Positions 50,026 to 58,367 of a stretch of 64,000 nt of DNA are shown here, in pieces. The notes under the pieces were generated by a model. That model ran no database searches and had not been told where the DNA came from. It saw nothing but the letters and a program-made list of their open reading frames with translations. Numbering within the stretch: position 1 is the stretch's first letter; every line of letters begins with the position of its first letter. Position numbers and translations under genes: made by a program. The DNA is from JAEZDR01 sp039811185 (GTDB lineage Bacteria; Bacteroidota; Bacteroidia; Chitinophagales; Chitinophagaceae), in the NCBI GenBank assembly GCA_039811185.1, contig JBDHYF010000004.1:62001-126000 (forward strand). Reading direction: 5' to 3'.

Positions 50026-51026
50026 ACGAGTATCTTTTCTATTTCGCTAAAGGCGTCCTGCGGACGTACGTTGTTCCACAGAATGTTGTAAATGTTTTCA
50101 GCAATGGGCATATTCACCCTGAAGTTTTTATTGGTGTTGAAAATGCACTTGCTTGCATTATAGCCTTCCGCAATCATGTTTAGCTCCAGTTGGGCCGCCT
50201 TCACGGAATAGCCTTTTCCAATCATATTTCCGAACATGCGGTTACGGCTGTAAAGCGAATAGCAGGTTACCAATAAATCGCCAAGATAAACCGATGCCGC
50301 ATAGTTCATTGGCTCATTGTTCTCCGGATGCAACTGCAATGCAGGCTTTAAGAACGACACCATTTCAGTGGCGGCGTTTGCAATGTACACACTCAAAAAA
50401 TTGTCGCCATACTCCAGGCCATGCGCAACCCCTGCGCCGAGTGCATAAACATTTTTAAGCACAGCAGCATATTGTACGCCCCAAACATCAATGTTGGTGA
50501 TCACATTAATGTATTCATTCTTAAATTCCTGCGCAATCGATGCCGCCATATCATTGTCATATCCCGAAAAGGTAAGATAAGACAGCTTTTCAGCCGCTAC
50601 CTCTTCTGCATGGCAGGGACCTAATAAAGTAAAATAGTTTTGGATACTAAAGGCGTATTGCCGTTCCAGAAATTCATTGAGTAAAAGGTTCGATTGCGGG
50701 AGAATGCCTTTCACTGCCGAAACAACTTTCTTCCCTTCAAAGGCATTTGCCGGCAATTGCTCAAGCGCCTCCGTAACATAAGCAGAGGGAATGGCAATAA
50801 TGATAACATCACTTTTCGCAACCACCGATTCGATGTCCGAAGAAATTTGGAGTTGTGAAGTATTGAAATAAGCCGATGGCAGATAATGCGGATTGTGCCT
50901 TCTGTAAACAATATGCTCGGTAGTTTGGGGCGAGCGAATCCACCACTGAATTGTATGGCGGTTATCGGTTAAAATTTTCGCAATAGCGGTTGCCCAGCTC
51001 CCACTTCCTATAATTCCGAATTTCAT
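50022..51026 (-). CDS. gpsA: Glycerol-3-phosphate dehydrogenase [NAD(P)+]
   Basis: Reduces DHAP to sn-glycerol 3-phosphate for phospholipid synthesis. The 334-residue protein has the N-terminal NAD-binding motif FGIIGSGSWATAIAKIL, VVSAVKGILPQSNLLL, the GPCHAEEVA catalytic region, and VLKNVYALGAGVAHGLEYGDN. The ATG at 51026 gives the standard N-terminus; the extension to 51065 is unlikely. It is divergent from rlmH, and a -7 box lies 5 nt before the ATG. Confidence 0.94.
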   Translation of the reverse strand: MKFGIIGSGSWATAIAKILTDNRHTIQWWIRSPQTTEHIVYRRHNPHYLPSAYFNTSQLQISSDIESVVAKSDVIIIAIPSAYVTEALEQLPANAFEGKKVVSAVKGILPQSNLLLNEFLERQYAFSIQNYFTLLGPCHAEEVAAEKLSYLTFSGYDNDMAASIAQEFKNEYINVITNIDVWGVQYAAVLKNVYALGAGVAHGLEYGDNFLSVYIANAATEMVSFLKPALQLHPENNEPMNYAASVYLGDLLVTCYSLYSRNRMFGNMIGKGYSVKAAQLELNMIAEGYNASKCIFNTNKNFRVNMPIAENIYNILWNNVRPQDAFSEIEKILV

Positions 51027-51031
51027 ATTTG

Positions 51032-51039
51032 CAAACATA
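51032..51039 (-). promoter_or_regulatory. -7 box TATGTTTG 5 nt before gpsA
   Basis: Exact TAnnTTTG followed by C on the minus strand, 5 nt from the ATG at 51026. Confidence 0.5.
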
Positions 51040-51053
51040 AAGTTTCTGCCTGC

Positions 51054-51061
51054 TATTTTTG
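51054..51061 (+). promoter_or_regulatory. -7 box TATTTTTG for rlmH
   Basis: Exact TAnnTTTG on the plus strand, 22 nt before the rlmH start. A TTG lies 22 nt further upstream, slightly longer than the usual spacing. It forms a back-to-back pair with the gpsA box. Confidence 0.5.
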
Positions 51062-51083
51062 TCATTCAAAAAATGATCACGCA

Positions 51084-51557
51084 TTGAAACTGATACTGAT
51101 GTCGGTAGGCAAGGCACATGATGCTGCAATGAAACCGGCCATCGACGATTTTTCGAATCGACTTTCGCATTATTGCGACTGCGAATGGAAACTCATTGCT
51201 CCGGTTAAGCATGCGGCATCGCTTTCGGCAGAGGGCTTAAAGAAGAAGGAAGCTGAACTGATTCTTGCGCAGTTGCATGCCACAGATGTGCTGATTCTAT
51301 TAGATGAAAGGGGAAAAATGTTTTCTTCTACATCGCTTGCCAAGCTCATCTCCGCAAACCAAAACGCTTCCACAAAAAAACTTGTATTCCTGATAGGAGG
51401 CGCATTTGGTGTAGATGAAACAATTATAGAAAGGGCAAATCAATGCTGGAGTTTATCGCAGTTAGTATTCCCTCACATGCTTGTCAGGCTCATTTTGGCC
51501 GAACAACTTTACCGGGCCTTCACCATCATCCATAACGAAAAATACCATCACCTTTAA
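51084..51557 (+). CDS. rlmH: 23S rRNA (pseudouridine1915-N3)-methyltransferase
   Basis: A 157-residue SPOUT methyltransferase that modifies helix 69 of 23S rRNA late in ribosome assembly. The knot region contains LDERGKMFSS, KLVFLIGGAFGVDE, and LSQLVFPHMLVRLILAEQLYR. No in-frame ATG is available at the expected position. The TTG at 51084 gives the full family N-terminus (LILMSVGKAHD), so it is called as a TTG start; the ATG at 51099 would remove five conserved residues. It is followed after 9 nt by the rhomboid gene. Confidence 0.92.
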   Translation: MKLILMSVGKAHDAAMKPAIDDFSNRLSHYCDCEWKLIAPVKHAASLSAEGLKKKEAELILAQLHATDVLILLDERGKMFSSTSLAKLISANQNASTKKLVFLIGGAFGVDETIIERANQCWSLSQLVFPHMLVRLILAEQLYRAFTIIHNEKYHHL

Positions 51558-51566
51558 ACCGATCGA

Positions 51567-52184
51567 ATGTCGTTAACACTCATCTTAGTAATTGCCACAG
51601 CGCTCCTTTCTTTCCTTGCGTTCAACAATCAGAAATTAAAATACGATCTCATTTTCCATCCACCTGCCATTCTGAAGCATCATCAATATTACCGCATGGT
51701 TTCATCGGGATTGATACATGCGGATTTCAACCATCTTCTGTTTAATATGTTTACATTGTATTTTTTTGGAACGGCGTGGGAAAATTTTTATGTAGATGCG
51801 CTTCAGTTCAACAAAGGCCTCTATCTGGTGCTGTATTTTGTTTCGATGATTGTTGCAAACATCCCATCGTTGTTGAAGCACCGTAAAGACGGCCGCTACT
51901 TCAGCCTTGGCGCTTCAGGTGCAGTTTCCGCCGTTGTGTTTTCCATGATTCTGATCTCACCGTGGAGCACATTATATGTTTTCTTTTTACCCATGCCGGC
52001 CATCGTATTTGCAGTGCTCTACCTTGGATATTCTATCTATATGGACAAGAAAGGCGGCGACAACATTAACCACGGCGCACATTTATGGGGCTCAGTATCA
52101 GGTATCGTTATCACCCTATTAATACAACCAAAGATTGCCGGATTTTTCCTTGAGCGTTTGATGCAGCCGCAGTTTAATTTTTAG
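51567..52184 (+). CDS. Rhomboid-family intramembrane serine protease
   Basis: A 205-residue six-helix membrane protein that cuts substrates within or near the membrane. The active-site elements are GASGAVSA (Ser117) and NHGAHLWG (His172), with the WENF/L1-loop region after HADFNHLLFNMFTLYF. It starts 9 nt after rlmH, so the two are co-transcribed. Its 3' end overlaps tilS by 11 bp, convergent. Substrates are unknown. Confidence 0.9.
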   Translation: MSLTLILVIATALLSFLAFNNQKLKYDLIFHPPAILKHHQYYRMVSSGLIHADFNHLLFNMFTLYFFGTAWENFYVDALQFNKGLYLVLYFVSMIVANIPSLLKHRKDGRYFSLGASGAVSAVVFSMILISPWSTLYVFFLPMPAIVFAVLYLGYSIYMDKKGGDNINHGAHLWGSVSGIVITLLIQPKIAGFFLERLMQPQFNF

Positions 52185-53553
52185 GCGGCAAAAACTTGAT
52201 CTTTAAAACATTTTTGGTTGCCGGAACAAGTTTTAAACGATTGTCGATGCGTTTGCCCACCACCCAGATAATTTTCTGATCGCTGAGCAGCACCCAGATG
52301 TTTTCTTTTTCCGGAAGCGATAATTTTTCGCTGATGAAGAACCGGGAAAGTTTTTTCTTCTTTTGCATCCCGAGCGGATAAAAATAGTCGCCCTCTTTCC
52401 ATTTACGCAGCGTAAGCGGAAAACGAATCTTATCAAGATCGAGCATCGCTGTTGCCGGATCGGCTGTGATGCTTACCACATCGGCCTTTGCGCGCCTCAG
52501 CTTCAGTTTCCCGCCGCCAAATTCGAGCTGCCCATCGGCTTTTTCTATTAAAATAAATTCGGATGCGGCTTGTTGGACGGGAGTAATGACGAGGTGTTTT
52601 CTGTTGTTGATGATGCGGTGTGTCGGCGACTGCACATATTTACCCGGAAGGGCGTTTAAAATATGCAGCACATCCGGAAGTTGGGCAGGGGCAAAATTGA
52701 AGTCGGACGCAATTTCGAACAGCAGATGCCGGAAGCCGGGCAGGGATTGCAATGCCCGGACGGCGAGGAAGTAATCACTGCCTTTTTTTGTAAGCAGTTT
52801 TTGTTTTGCCGTATCTGTGGCCGCCTGAAGAAATTCGGACGCGTTCCTCCAGTTTGCCATGTTATTGAGGAGTGTGTTTTCTACTTGTGGAAACACGGTT
52901 TTAATTTTAGGAATCACCTCTAAACGAAAAAAATTGCGCGTGTACTTATCGTCTTTGTTCGACGCGTCTTCGTTCCATTTCAGATTCTTTTCCTGTGCAT
53001 ACGCAAGGATCTGGTCTTTTTCAGCGAACAGCATTGGTCGGATCAGTTTGCCGTTGCGCGGTGCCATCCCTCTTAGTCCATCGAATCCGGTGCCGCGAAA
53101 AATGTTCATCAACACGGTTTCGCGGTTGTCTGCGGCATGATGTGCGGTTAAAATCCAGTAAGATTTATCGCTTCCATACCGCAATGGCATTTCTTCCGTT
53201 GCCAGTTCATGAAACCAATCGTACCTCAGCTTCCGAGCCGCCTCCTGCACCGACATTCTACATTCAGACATGCTCTTCATCGTATCAAATTTTTTCGAAA
53301 AAAAAGCTACGCCCATCTGGGCGGCAAGGCTTTCAGCGAGCGCTTCGTCGGCTGTGCTGTCGCTGCCTCTTAATTGAAAATTTGCATGTGCTATTGCGAA
53401 AGAAAACTTTAGCTGATGGAGTAAAGATGCGAGTACCACGCTGTCTGCTCCTCCACTCACCGCTGCTATAAGAAAGCTTCCTTTCGGTTCAATGAAAGAT
53501 AGATGCTGTTTCCAGTAAGCGGTAAATAGCGATTCGAAGTTCATGTTACTCAT
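52174..53553 (-). CDS. tilS: tRNA(Ile)-lysidine synthase
   Basis: Attaches lysine to C34 of tRNA-Ile(CAU) so it reads AUA. The 459-residue protein has the PP-loop AVSGGADSVVLA (31-42), HANFQLRGSDS, the TAHHAADNRETVLMN block, and the C-terminal TilS domains (KEGDYFYPLGMQKKKKLSRF). It is the last gene of the leftward run beginning with the SDR gene, 7 nt after the kinase. It overlaps the convergent rhomboid gene by 11 bp. Confidence 0.94.
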   Translation of the reverse strand: MSNMNFESLFTAYWKQHLSFIEPKGSFLIAAVSGGADSVVLASLLHQLKFSFAIAHANFQLRGSDSTADEALAESLAAQMGVAFFSKKFDTMKSMSECRMSVQEAARKLRYDWFHELATEEMPLRYGSDKSYWILTAHHAADNRETVLMNIFRGTGFDGLRGMAPRNGKLIRPMLFAEKDQILAYAQEKNLKWNEDASNKDDKYTRNFFRLEVIPKIKTVFPQVENTLLNNMANWRNASEFLQAATDTAKQKLLTKKGSDYFLAVRALQSLPGFRHLLFEIASDFNFAPAQLPDVLHILNALPGKYVQSPTHRIINNRKHLVITPVQQAASEFILIEKADGQLEFGGGKLKLRRAKADVVSITADPATAMLDLDKIRFPLTLRKWKEGDYFYPLGMQKKKKLSRFFISEKLSLPEKENIWVLLSDQKIIWVVGKRIDNRLKLVPATKNVLKIKFLPPKN

Positions 53554-53560
53554 AGTTTCC

Positions 53561-54580
53561 TCATGAAGGCTTTTTAAACGAAAGCACTACAACGGTTCCA
53601 TTTCCGGAAGGATTGGGCGAAATATCAACGACGGCATCGTGCGCACTTAAAATATTCATTACAGTAGTCAGCCCCATGCCACCACCCGTGCTCTTTGTTG
53701 AAAAATAGGGTTGAAAAACGTGTTGCAGGTCGGCGGGATTGATGCCACAGCCATCATCTGTGATACGAACGTGATTTAAAAATTCGGTGGTAAAAGATTC
53801 GATGGTAATGGTTGCCGTCTGCGCTTCGGCACAGTTGTTCAAAATCAGCTCCAGTGCGTCTTTCAGAAGGCTTCCATCAGCCGCAACAATCATCGGACTA
53901 TCAGGAATAAGCACAGAAATGGAAACGCCCGGATACCGGGAGGCGGCCTTCACTTCCTCTACAAATGCCCGAAGAAAACGGTTCAAATCCATCGGCAACT
54001 GCTCGAGATCAGGCGGCTTTAGAGAAGCAGTCAGAGCAGAGAGAATGGTGTTGATCCGCCCGGCATTCCGCGATATGATTTTTAGTAAAGGTTCGCTTTC
54101 TTCGTCGCTTATCGTACTGATTAACTGTTCAACCGATAATCCTATGTTGTTGAGTGGGTTTTTTATGTCATGCGCCAACGTTCGGAACACACGCGACAAG
54201 GACTGATGCATGTTTTTATGCACGTCGTGCGTGTAGACATGAGCGCCGGGATGACTGAAATTGAACTGTACCTGCAATGCTCCGCTGTCGGTTCTTAGCA
54301 TACCGGCGGAAACCATACAACTTCGGGCATTTCCGACACCATTTTTTAGTCCGATCACAAAATTGGAAACGACGCCGCTAATTATTTTCGACTGCAGATC
54401 GGTATGTTCATCGCCGTCAAACAACGAGAAGAGATTTTTGCCGACTATGTCTGCTTTGCTCATTGAAAACATTGAGCAGAGGGCATCATTTGCAAGCCCA
54501 ATGGTAAAAGCGGTGTCCGTTAAAGCAACACCTGTAATTAAGTGGTTAAAAAGATAATGAAAGTTATCGGAATGACTCAT
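53561..54580 (-). CDS. PAS-domain sensor histidine kinase, orphan
   Basis: A soluble kinase of about 339 residues with no membrane helix. Residues of about 5-115 form a PAS-like sensor (FTIGLANDALCSMFSM, VGKNLFSLFDGDE). The HisKA box is FRTLAHDIKNPLNNIG (His137). The HATPase has ILNNCAEAQTATITIES, ITDDGCGINP and GGGMGLTTVMNIL. ATG at 54580 is preferred; the frame also runs to 54667, overlapping the acyltransferase gene. No receiver or response regulator is adjacent, so its partner is elsewhere. Embedded between plsC and tilS, which is unusual for a kinase. Confidence 0.85.
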   Translation of the reverse strand: MSHSDNFHYLFNHLITGVALTDTAFTIGLANDALCSMFSMSKADIVGKNLFSLFDGDEHTDLQSKIISGVVSNFVIGLKNGVGNARSCMVSAGMLRTDSGALQVQFNFSHPGAHVYTHDVHKNMHQSLSRVFRTLAHDIKNPLNNIGLSVEQLISTISDEESEPLLKIISRNAGRINTILSALTASLKPPDLEQLPMDLNRFLRAFVEEVKAASRYPGVSISVLIPDSPMIVAADGSLLKDALELILNNCAEAQTATITIESFTTEFLNHVRITDDGCGINPADLQHVFQPYFSTKSTGGGMGLTTVMNILSAHDAVVDISPNPSGNGTVVVLSFKKPS

Positions 54581-54629
54581 TTGCTCTATGGTTGAAGGTT
54601 GAAGTGCAGATAAAATTACCGTCTTTCCG

Positions 54630-55376
54630 CTAATCGCGGTACACACGGTATTTGCGAAGCGCGTCATCCATTGTTTTGTAGCATAAATTTTTTAAGTCAT
54701 CTATCCGGGAAAGCTGCATTCCTTCAACGGGTATTTCGTCGAGAAACACACAACGGCATTTTCCAGGTGTGAGAGAAAACAAACTTCGGTAATGCAGCCG
54801 CTCATGGGTATCTACAAACAAAACAGGCTTTATGGGCGTTTGTGTTTCAATAGCTATGCGGAAAGCGCCGTCGTAGAAGGCTTTCAGCGGCTTTCGGGTT
54901 TCGTTGAAGGTGCCTTCCGGAAAAATAAAAATAGAAATTCCCCGACCTAAGGCCGCCTTCATAGCACGAATACTCTTTGCTCTTTTTTCCGCGCTCGAGC
55001 GGTTGACGAGAATAACAACCGTGCGATAAATCAATCCGAAAACCGGAATTTTCACCATTTCATATTTTCCCAAAACACGCACCGGCTGGTGAATTGCGCG
55101 GACGATGGCCGGAATATCCATATATGAAATATGGTTGGCGATAAAGATGTACTGTTTGTTGCGATTGTGCGGAGCAAGATAAATTTCACTGTGACGGATG
55201 CCTGTCAGGAAGTAGGCAGTTGCACCCCAGAGCGTGAAAATTTTGAAGTTAATGTTACCAGCTTTTATGGGGCCGAGTAAAGAAGTAATTAAAACAAAGG
55301 GAAACACAATAAACATCAGCAGTACAAACACCACCAGGGCATACACACTGAAAGCTATCCGCAACACGCTCCTCAT
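54630..55376 (-). CDS. plsC: 1-acyl-sn-glycerol-3-phosphate acyltransferase
   Basis: A 248-residue lysophosphatidic acid acyltransferase in the inner membrane. Two N-terminal helices (about 5-60) precede the HX4D motif FIANHISYMD (His82, Asp87) and the second acceptor motif FPEGTFNET (about 155-163). The ATG at 55376 overlaps the monooxygenase-like gene stop (ATGA), so the genes are coupled. gpsA, the enzyme making its substrate's backbone, is elsewhere in the window at 50-51 kb. Confidence 0.92.
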   Translation of the reverse strand: MRSVLRIAFSVYALVVFVLLMFIVFPFVLITSLLGPIKAGNINFKIFTLWGATAYFLTGIRHSEIYLAPHNRNKQYIFIANHISYMDIPAIVRAIHQPVRVLGKYEMVKIPVFGLIYRTVVILVNRSSAEKRAKSIRAMKAALGRGISIFIFPEGTFNETRKPLKAFYDGAFRIAIETQTPIKPVLFVDTHERLHYRSLFSLTPGKCRCVFLDEIPVEGMQLSRIDDLKNLCYKTMDDALRKYRVYRD

Positions 55377-55681
55377 TTCGCGGCAGTTTGAGCGGGCTGT
55401 TTCTCGAGGCTCCATGCTTCCGCTTTCTCCTTAAACAGTGGTTTGGTTTGCGACCATGTGTCCTTAAAAAAATCGGAGAACCGGTATTGGTTTAAATGAG
55501 TTTCCGACACCCAAATGCTGTAAGTAAAAAATATATGAGGGTGCGCAGTATCCTGCCAAAGCTCGAGATGCGTACAACCTTCAAAAGCAGCAATCTCTGC
55601 TTGTCTGCTGTAAAATAACGCCCGGAACGCTTCCACTTTCGACTCCTCGAAGTGCATTTTTACAATTCGGATAATCATCAT
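55373..55681 (-). CDS. Antibiotic biosynthesis monooxygenase-like (ABM) protein
   Basis: A 102-residue ferredoxin-like ABM-domain protein. Visible features are IIRIVKMHFEESKVEAFRAL, FEGCTHLELWQD and HIFFTYSIWVSETHLNQYR. ABM proteins include small quinol or heme oxygenases and non-enzymatic members; the activity here is not readable. The start overlaps the SAM hydrolase stop (ATGA) and its stop overlaps the plsC start, so three genes are tightly coupled. Confidence 0.82.
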   Translation of the reverse strand: MMIIRIVKMHFEESKVEAFRALFYSRQAEIAAFEGCTHLELWQDTAHPHIFFTYSIWVSETHLNQYRFSDFFKDTWSQTKPLFKEKAEAWSLEKQPAQTAAK

Positions 55682-56490
55682 TCAAAAAATATGCGGATGG
55701 TTGATTTAAAATAATTGCTGTCGCGCAGGGCAGACTGGTCATAAATTCCCATCAAACCAAAAAGTCCGGCCATGCTTCCCTGAATTACACCCAGTTCCAG
55801 ATAACCAGCGGAGTTAAACCAGGCAATTGCTTCGCCGGGCGCACCATCGGAATAATTTCTTTTCAATTCTGAAATGAGTGCACCTCTCACTTCTATTTTA
55901 AAACTTCGGTTACGCCTTATTTGTTCAAACTCTGTGCGGGTAATATTTAGAATTACATTCTCGAACTTATCGATAAAAATGATTTGTGCTTCGAGCCAGT
56001 TTTCGCCAACTGCGGAGCGGATGGAGTACTTTTCAACAACGGTAAACTGTTCTGTTTCGTGTTCAACGGGCAGCCCCGACGCCATTTCTTTCAGTGCCTT
56101 ACTAATCATCCAGGTGTAGTTGGTAGTAGTGGGCTCCGCACTCGTGGGAAGCTTAAGCGCCAAAACCTCTTCGGGTTTCTTATTTAAAATCATAGTAAGA
56201 AGTCCGTTGTTGGGACCCACAATAATTTGTTGATTATGCCGTATGATGAGGATTTCGGTATTCACAGATTCGAAAAGATTAACGAGCACAATGTGAAAGC
56301 TGTTGGGTGGAAAAAACCGAAAGCTGTTGTTGCAAACGTAAGCGATGTACAGGAAGTTGGAAGTATAGAGCGAGTGAGTAATGTCAACAATGGTTTGAAA
56401 GGATGGATGTGCGGATAGCAACTGCCCTTTAAAAGCACCGACCAAAAAATCGTTTTGTCCAAAATCGGTTGATAGTGTAATGATGGGCAT
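55678..56490 (-). CDS. SAM hydrolase / SAM hydroxide adenosyltransferase (DUF62)
   Basis: A 270-residue member of the SAM hydroxide adenosyltransferase family, which cleaves S-adenosyl-methionine to adenosine and methionine. Signatures include ITLSTDFGQNDFLVGAFKG, VDITHSLYTSN, and VGPNNGLLTMIL with the conserved Asn pair. The C-terminal domain is complete (ILNITRTEFEQIRR). The fluorinase/chlorinase-type halide loop is not obvious. It follows the SDR gene by 6 nt and overlaps the ABM gene by 4 nt. The physiological reason for SAM hydrolysis here is unknown. Confidence 0.88.
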   Translation of the reverse strand: MPIITLSTDFGQNDFLVGAFKGQLLSAHPSFQTIVDITHSLYTSNFLYIAYVCNNSFRFFPPNSFHIVLVNLFESVNTEILIIRHNQQIIVGPNNGLLTMILNKKPEEVLALKLPTSAEPTTTNYTWMISKALKEMASGLPVEHETEQFTVVEKYSIRSAVGENWLEAQIIFIDKFENVILNITRTEFEQIRRNRSFKIEVRGALISELKRNYSDGAPGEAIAWFNSAGYLELGVIQGSMAGLFGLMGIYDQSALRDSNYFKSTIRIFFE

Positions 56491-56496
56491 GTATAA

Positions 56497-57303
56497 CTAC
56501 CTGATGAGTTTACCGTTTTTAAAATAATATTGATGCACCAGCTTATCGGCCAGCGACGGAAACATTTTATTTAAAAATATTGTCTTTTTCCCTTGAGTTG
56601 TGAGCACAAGCGTGCGTTTCCGCTGCTCTATTGCGGCTAAAATATGCGATGCGCAGGTAACCGCATCCATCAGCTTGTCCTCATCCATTGGCGACTCGCC
56701 TTGCGCGTTACCGTCTTTATTTAAAGCAGCGTTGCGAATATTTGAGCTGGTGAAGCCCGGACACACCCACATTACATGAACGCCTTCATCTCTTAATTCG
56801 GTTTTCAGGCACTCCAGCCAGCCTTGCATAGCAAACTTTGATGCAGAATAGCCAGTTCTTCCGGGAAGCCCTCTGTAACCTGCTATGGATGACACACCAA
56901 CAATGCAGCCTTTATTTTTGATGAGATAGGGCAATGCCAGCTTTGTACAATATACACTGCCCCAGAAATTAATGTTCATCACCTTTTCGATAGTGGAAAT
57001 GTCGGTTTCCGAAAAAAGACCGCGCATGCTGATACCGGCATTATTAATCAAAATATCGATTGTGCCGTACACCTTAATCACCGATTGGACGAAGGCCTCG
57101 CAATCGGAATACTGACTAACGTCGGCGGCCTGAATCATAAGCGGCTTATGTGGATTTTCCTGCTGCAACAAATACAGTTTATCGTAGCTGCGCGAACAAG
57201 TGGCCACTTTAGCTCCAAGATTTAAAAGGAGATTGACGAGGGCTTTTCCGATTCCGTCGGACCCTCCGGTAACGACGACCACCTTATTTTTATAAAAAGA
57301 CAT
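56497..57303 (-). CDS. Short-chain dehydrogenase/reductase
   Basis: A 268-residue classical SDR. The cofactor loop is VVVTGGSDGIGKALV (9-23). The structural motif NNAG is in DILINNAGISMRG, and the catalytic triad is VSSIAGYRGLPGRTGYSASKFA (Ser, Tyr, Lys). The C-terminal tail (residues 230-268) ends in KLVHQYYFKNGKLIR. It is the first gene of the leftward run SDR - SAM hydrolase - ABM - plsC - kinase - tilS. Substrate unknown; a lipid or sphingoid reductase role is an inference from context. Confidence 0.88.
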   Translation of the reverse strand: MSFYKNKVVVVTGGSDGIGKALVNLLLNLGAKVATCSRSYDKLYLLQQENPHKPLMIQAADVSQYSDCEAFVQSVIKVYGTIDILINNAGISMRGLFSETDISTIEKVMNINFWGSVYCTKLALPYLIKNKGCIVGVSSIAGYRGLPGRTGYSASKFAMQGWLECLKTELRDEGVHVMWVCPGFTSSNIRNAALNKDGNAQGESPMDEDKLMDAVTCASHILAAIEQRKRTLVLTTQGKKTIFLNKMFPSLADKLVHQYYFKNGKLIR

Positions 57304-57320
57304 AAGCGCGATTATGGCGG

Positions 57321-57328
57321 CAAAAGTA
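57321..57328 (-). promoter_or_regulatory. -7 box TACTTTTG for the SDR operon
   Basis: Exact TAnnTTTG followed by C on the minus strand, 17 nt before the SDR ATG (57303). It is the likely promoter of the six-gene leftward run. Confidence 0.55.
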
Positions 57329-57393
57329 CTTAATGGCTGAGATGGATTTTAAAAAGAAATGGAGGAGCGGAGAAAAACTTTTTTAATAAAAAT

Positions 57394-57423
57394 TTGGTGC
57401 ATTTAGTATTTCTCTTATTTTTG
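57394..57423 (+). promoter_or_regulatory. Complete Bacteroidota promoter for tRNA-Lys
   Basis: TTG (57394-57396), 19-nt spacer, TATTTTTG (57416-57423): both elements at the expected spacing for the Bacteroidota housekeeping sigma factor. The 5' leader to the mature tRNA would be about 30-35 nt. Confidence 0.75.
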
Positions 57424-57464
57424 CACTCCCAATGAAAAAAGGGATAGAAGAAAACTAAAAATTG

Positions 57465-57537
57465 GATTCCGTAGCTCAGTTGGTAGAGCAATACACTTTT
57501 AATGTATGGGCCCTGGGTTCGAGTCCCAGCGGGATCA
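57465..57537 (+). tRNA. tRNA-Lys(TTT)
   Basis: A 73-nt lysine tRNA. The acceptor stem is GATTCCG / CGGGATC, with a standard D-arm (TAGCTCAGTTGGTAGAGC), anticodon stem ATACA/TGTAT with loop CTTTTAA (anticodon TTT), and T-loop GTTCGAGTC. Discriminator A73 is followed by CAA, so CCA is not encoded. It is transcribed alone from its own promoter and terminator. Confidence 0.95.
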
Positions 57538-57539
57538 CA

Positions 57540-57569
57540 AAAGCCTCAAATTTTTCTGAGGCTTTTTTT
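57540..57569 (+). terminator. Intrinsic terminator after tRNA-Lys
   Basis: Stem AAAGCCTCA (57540-57548) / TGAGGCTTT (57557-57565), 8-nt loop, T-run of seven. Begins 3 nt after the tRNA. Confidence 0.9.
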
Positions 57570-57690
57570 GTGCCATTTTCTTTCATCCTAACGCAAATCC
57601 GTTGATTTATTAGTAGAGATTTATTGTTGTTCGAATTTATCGCTCCCCAAAACGCCCCTCTAATTAACTTCTTTAAAAAATCGGTTACAG

Positions 57691-57698
57691 TATATTTG
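57691..57698 (+). promoter_or_regulatory. -7 box TATATTTG for the TPR membrane protein
   Basis: Exact TAnnTTTG followed by C, 18 nt before the ATG (57717). No clear -33 element. Confidence 0.5.
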
Positions 57699-57716
57699 CA
57701 GCCCTAAACAGAAAAA

Positions 57717-58367
57717 ATGAAATTCTATAACCTTCTTATAAAGTATCGCTTTTGGCTGGGATTATTGTCGCTTGCACTCGCCATTACCGTAAACATTTTG
57801 TCGGGTTTTTGGCCGGCATTCATTTTATATTTTGTGGCGTTGATTGCTTTATTTTCTCATTTTTTTATTGGCCCGCTTCGGTTGGTTCAGGTGCCGATGG
57901 AAAGAGGTGATGTAGAAGCGGTGAAAAAGATTTTGAACTCTGTTTGGTTTCCCAATCTGCTCTACAAACCTATTCGCTCCACCTATTTTGCGCTGCAAGG
58001 TAATCTGGCTATGATGAACAAGAATTTTGCAGATGCAGAAGCCAACCTGAAAAAAAGTTCGAGCCTCGGTTCGCCCATGCCGGAAGCTGCGGGTGCCAAC
58101 AACCTTCAACTCGGAATGCTGGCGTTGCAGAAGGGCGATTTCAGACAAGGCGAAGCTTATATGCGCGAAGCGCTGAGAAATGGCTTAACCGATAATGAAA
58201 GCCGCGCAGTTGCTTACCTGAGCATGAGCCAGATTTTTATCCGCAAAGGGCATAACCGCGCCGGAAAAGACTATTTTAAAAAGGCGGTAGACTGCAAACC
58301 GAAAACAGAAGAAGTAGTGAACCAGATAAAAGAAATGCGCAAACATATTTCGAGGATGCCCGGTTAA
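57717..58367 (+). CDS. TPR-repeat membrane protein
   Basis: A 216-residue protein with two N-terminal membrane helices (about 12-31, FWLGLLSLALAITVNIL, and 35-52) followed by a cytoplasmic or periplasmic TPR domain. The repeats include NFADAEANLKKSSSLG, GDFRQGEAYMREALRNG and HNRAGKDYFKKAVDCKPKTEE. TPRs mediate protein contacts; the partner is unknown. It is preceded by a strong -7 box, and its stop abuts the convergent patatin-like gene. Confidence 0.82.
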   Translation: MKFYNLLIKYRFWLGLLSLALAITVNILSGFWPAFILYFVALIALFSHFFIGPLRLVQVPMERGDVEAVKKILNSVWFPNLLYKPIRSTYFALQGNLAMMNKNFADAEANLKKSSSLGSPMPEAAGANNLQLGMLALQKGDFRQGEAYMREALRNGLTDNESRAVAYLSMSQIFIRKGHNRAGKDYFKKAVDCKPKTEEVVNQIKEMRKHISRMPG

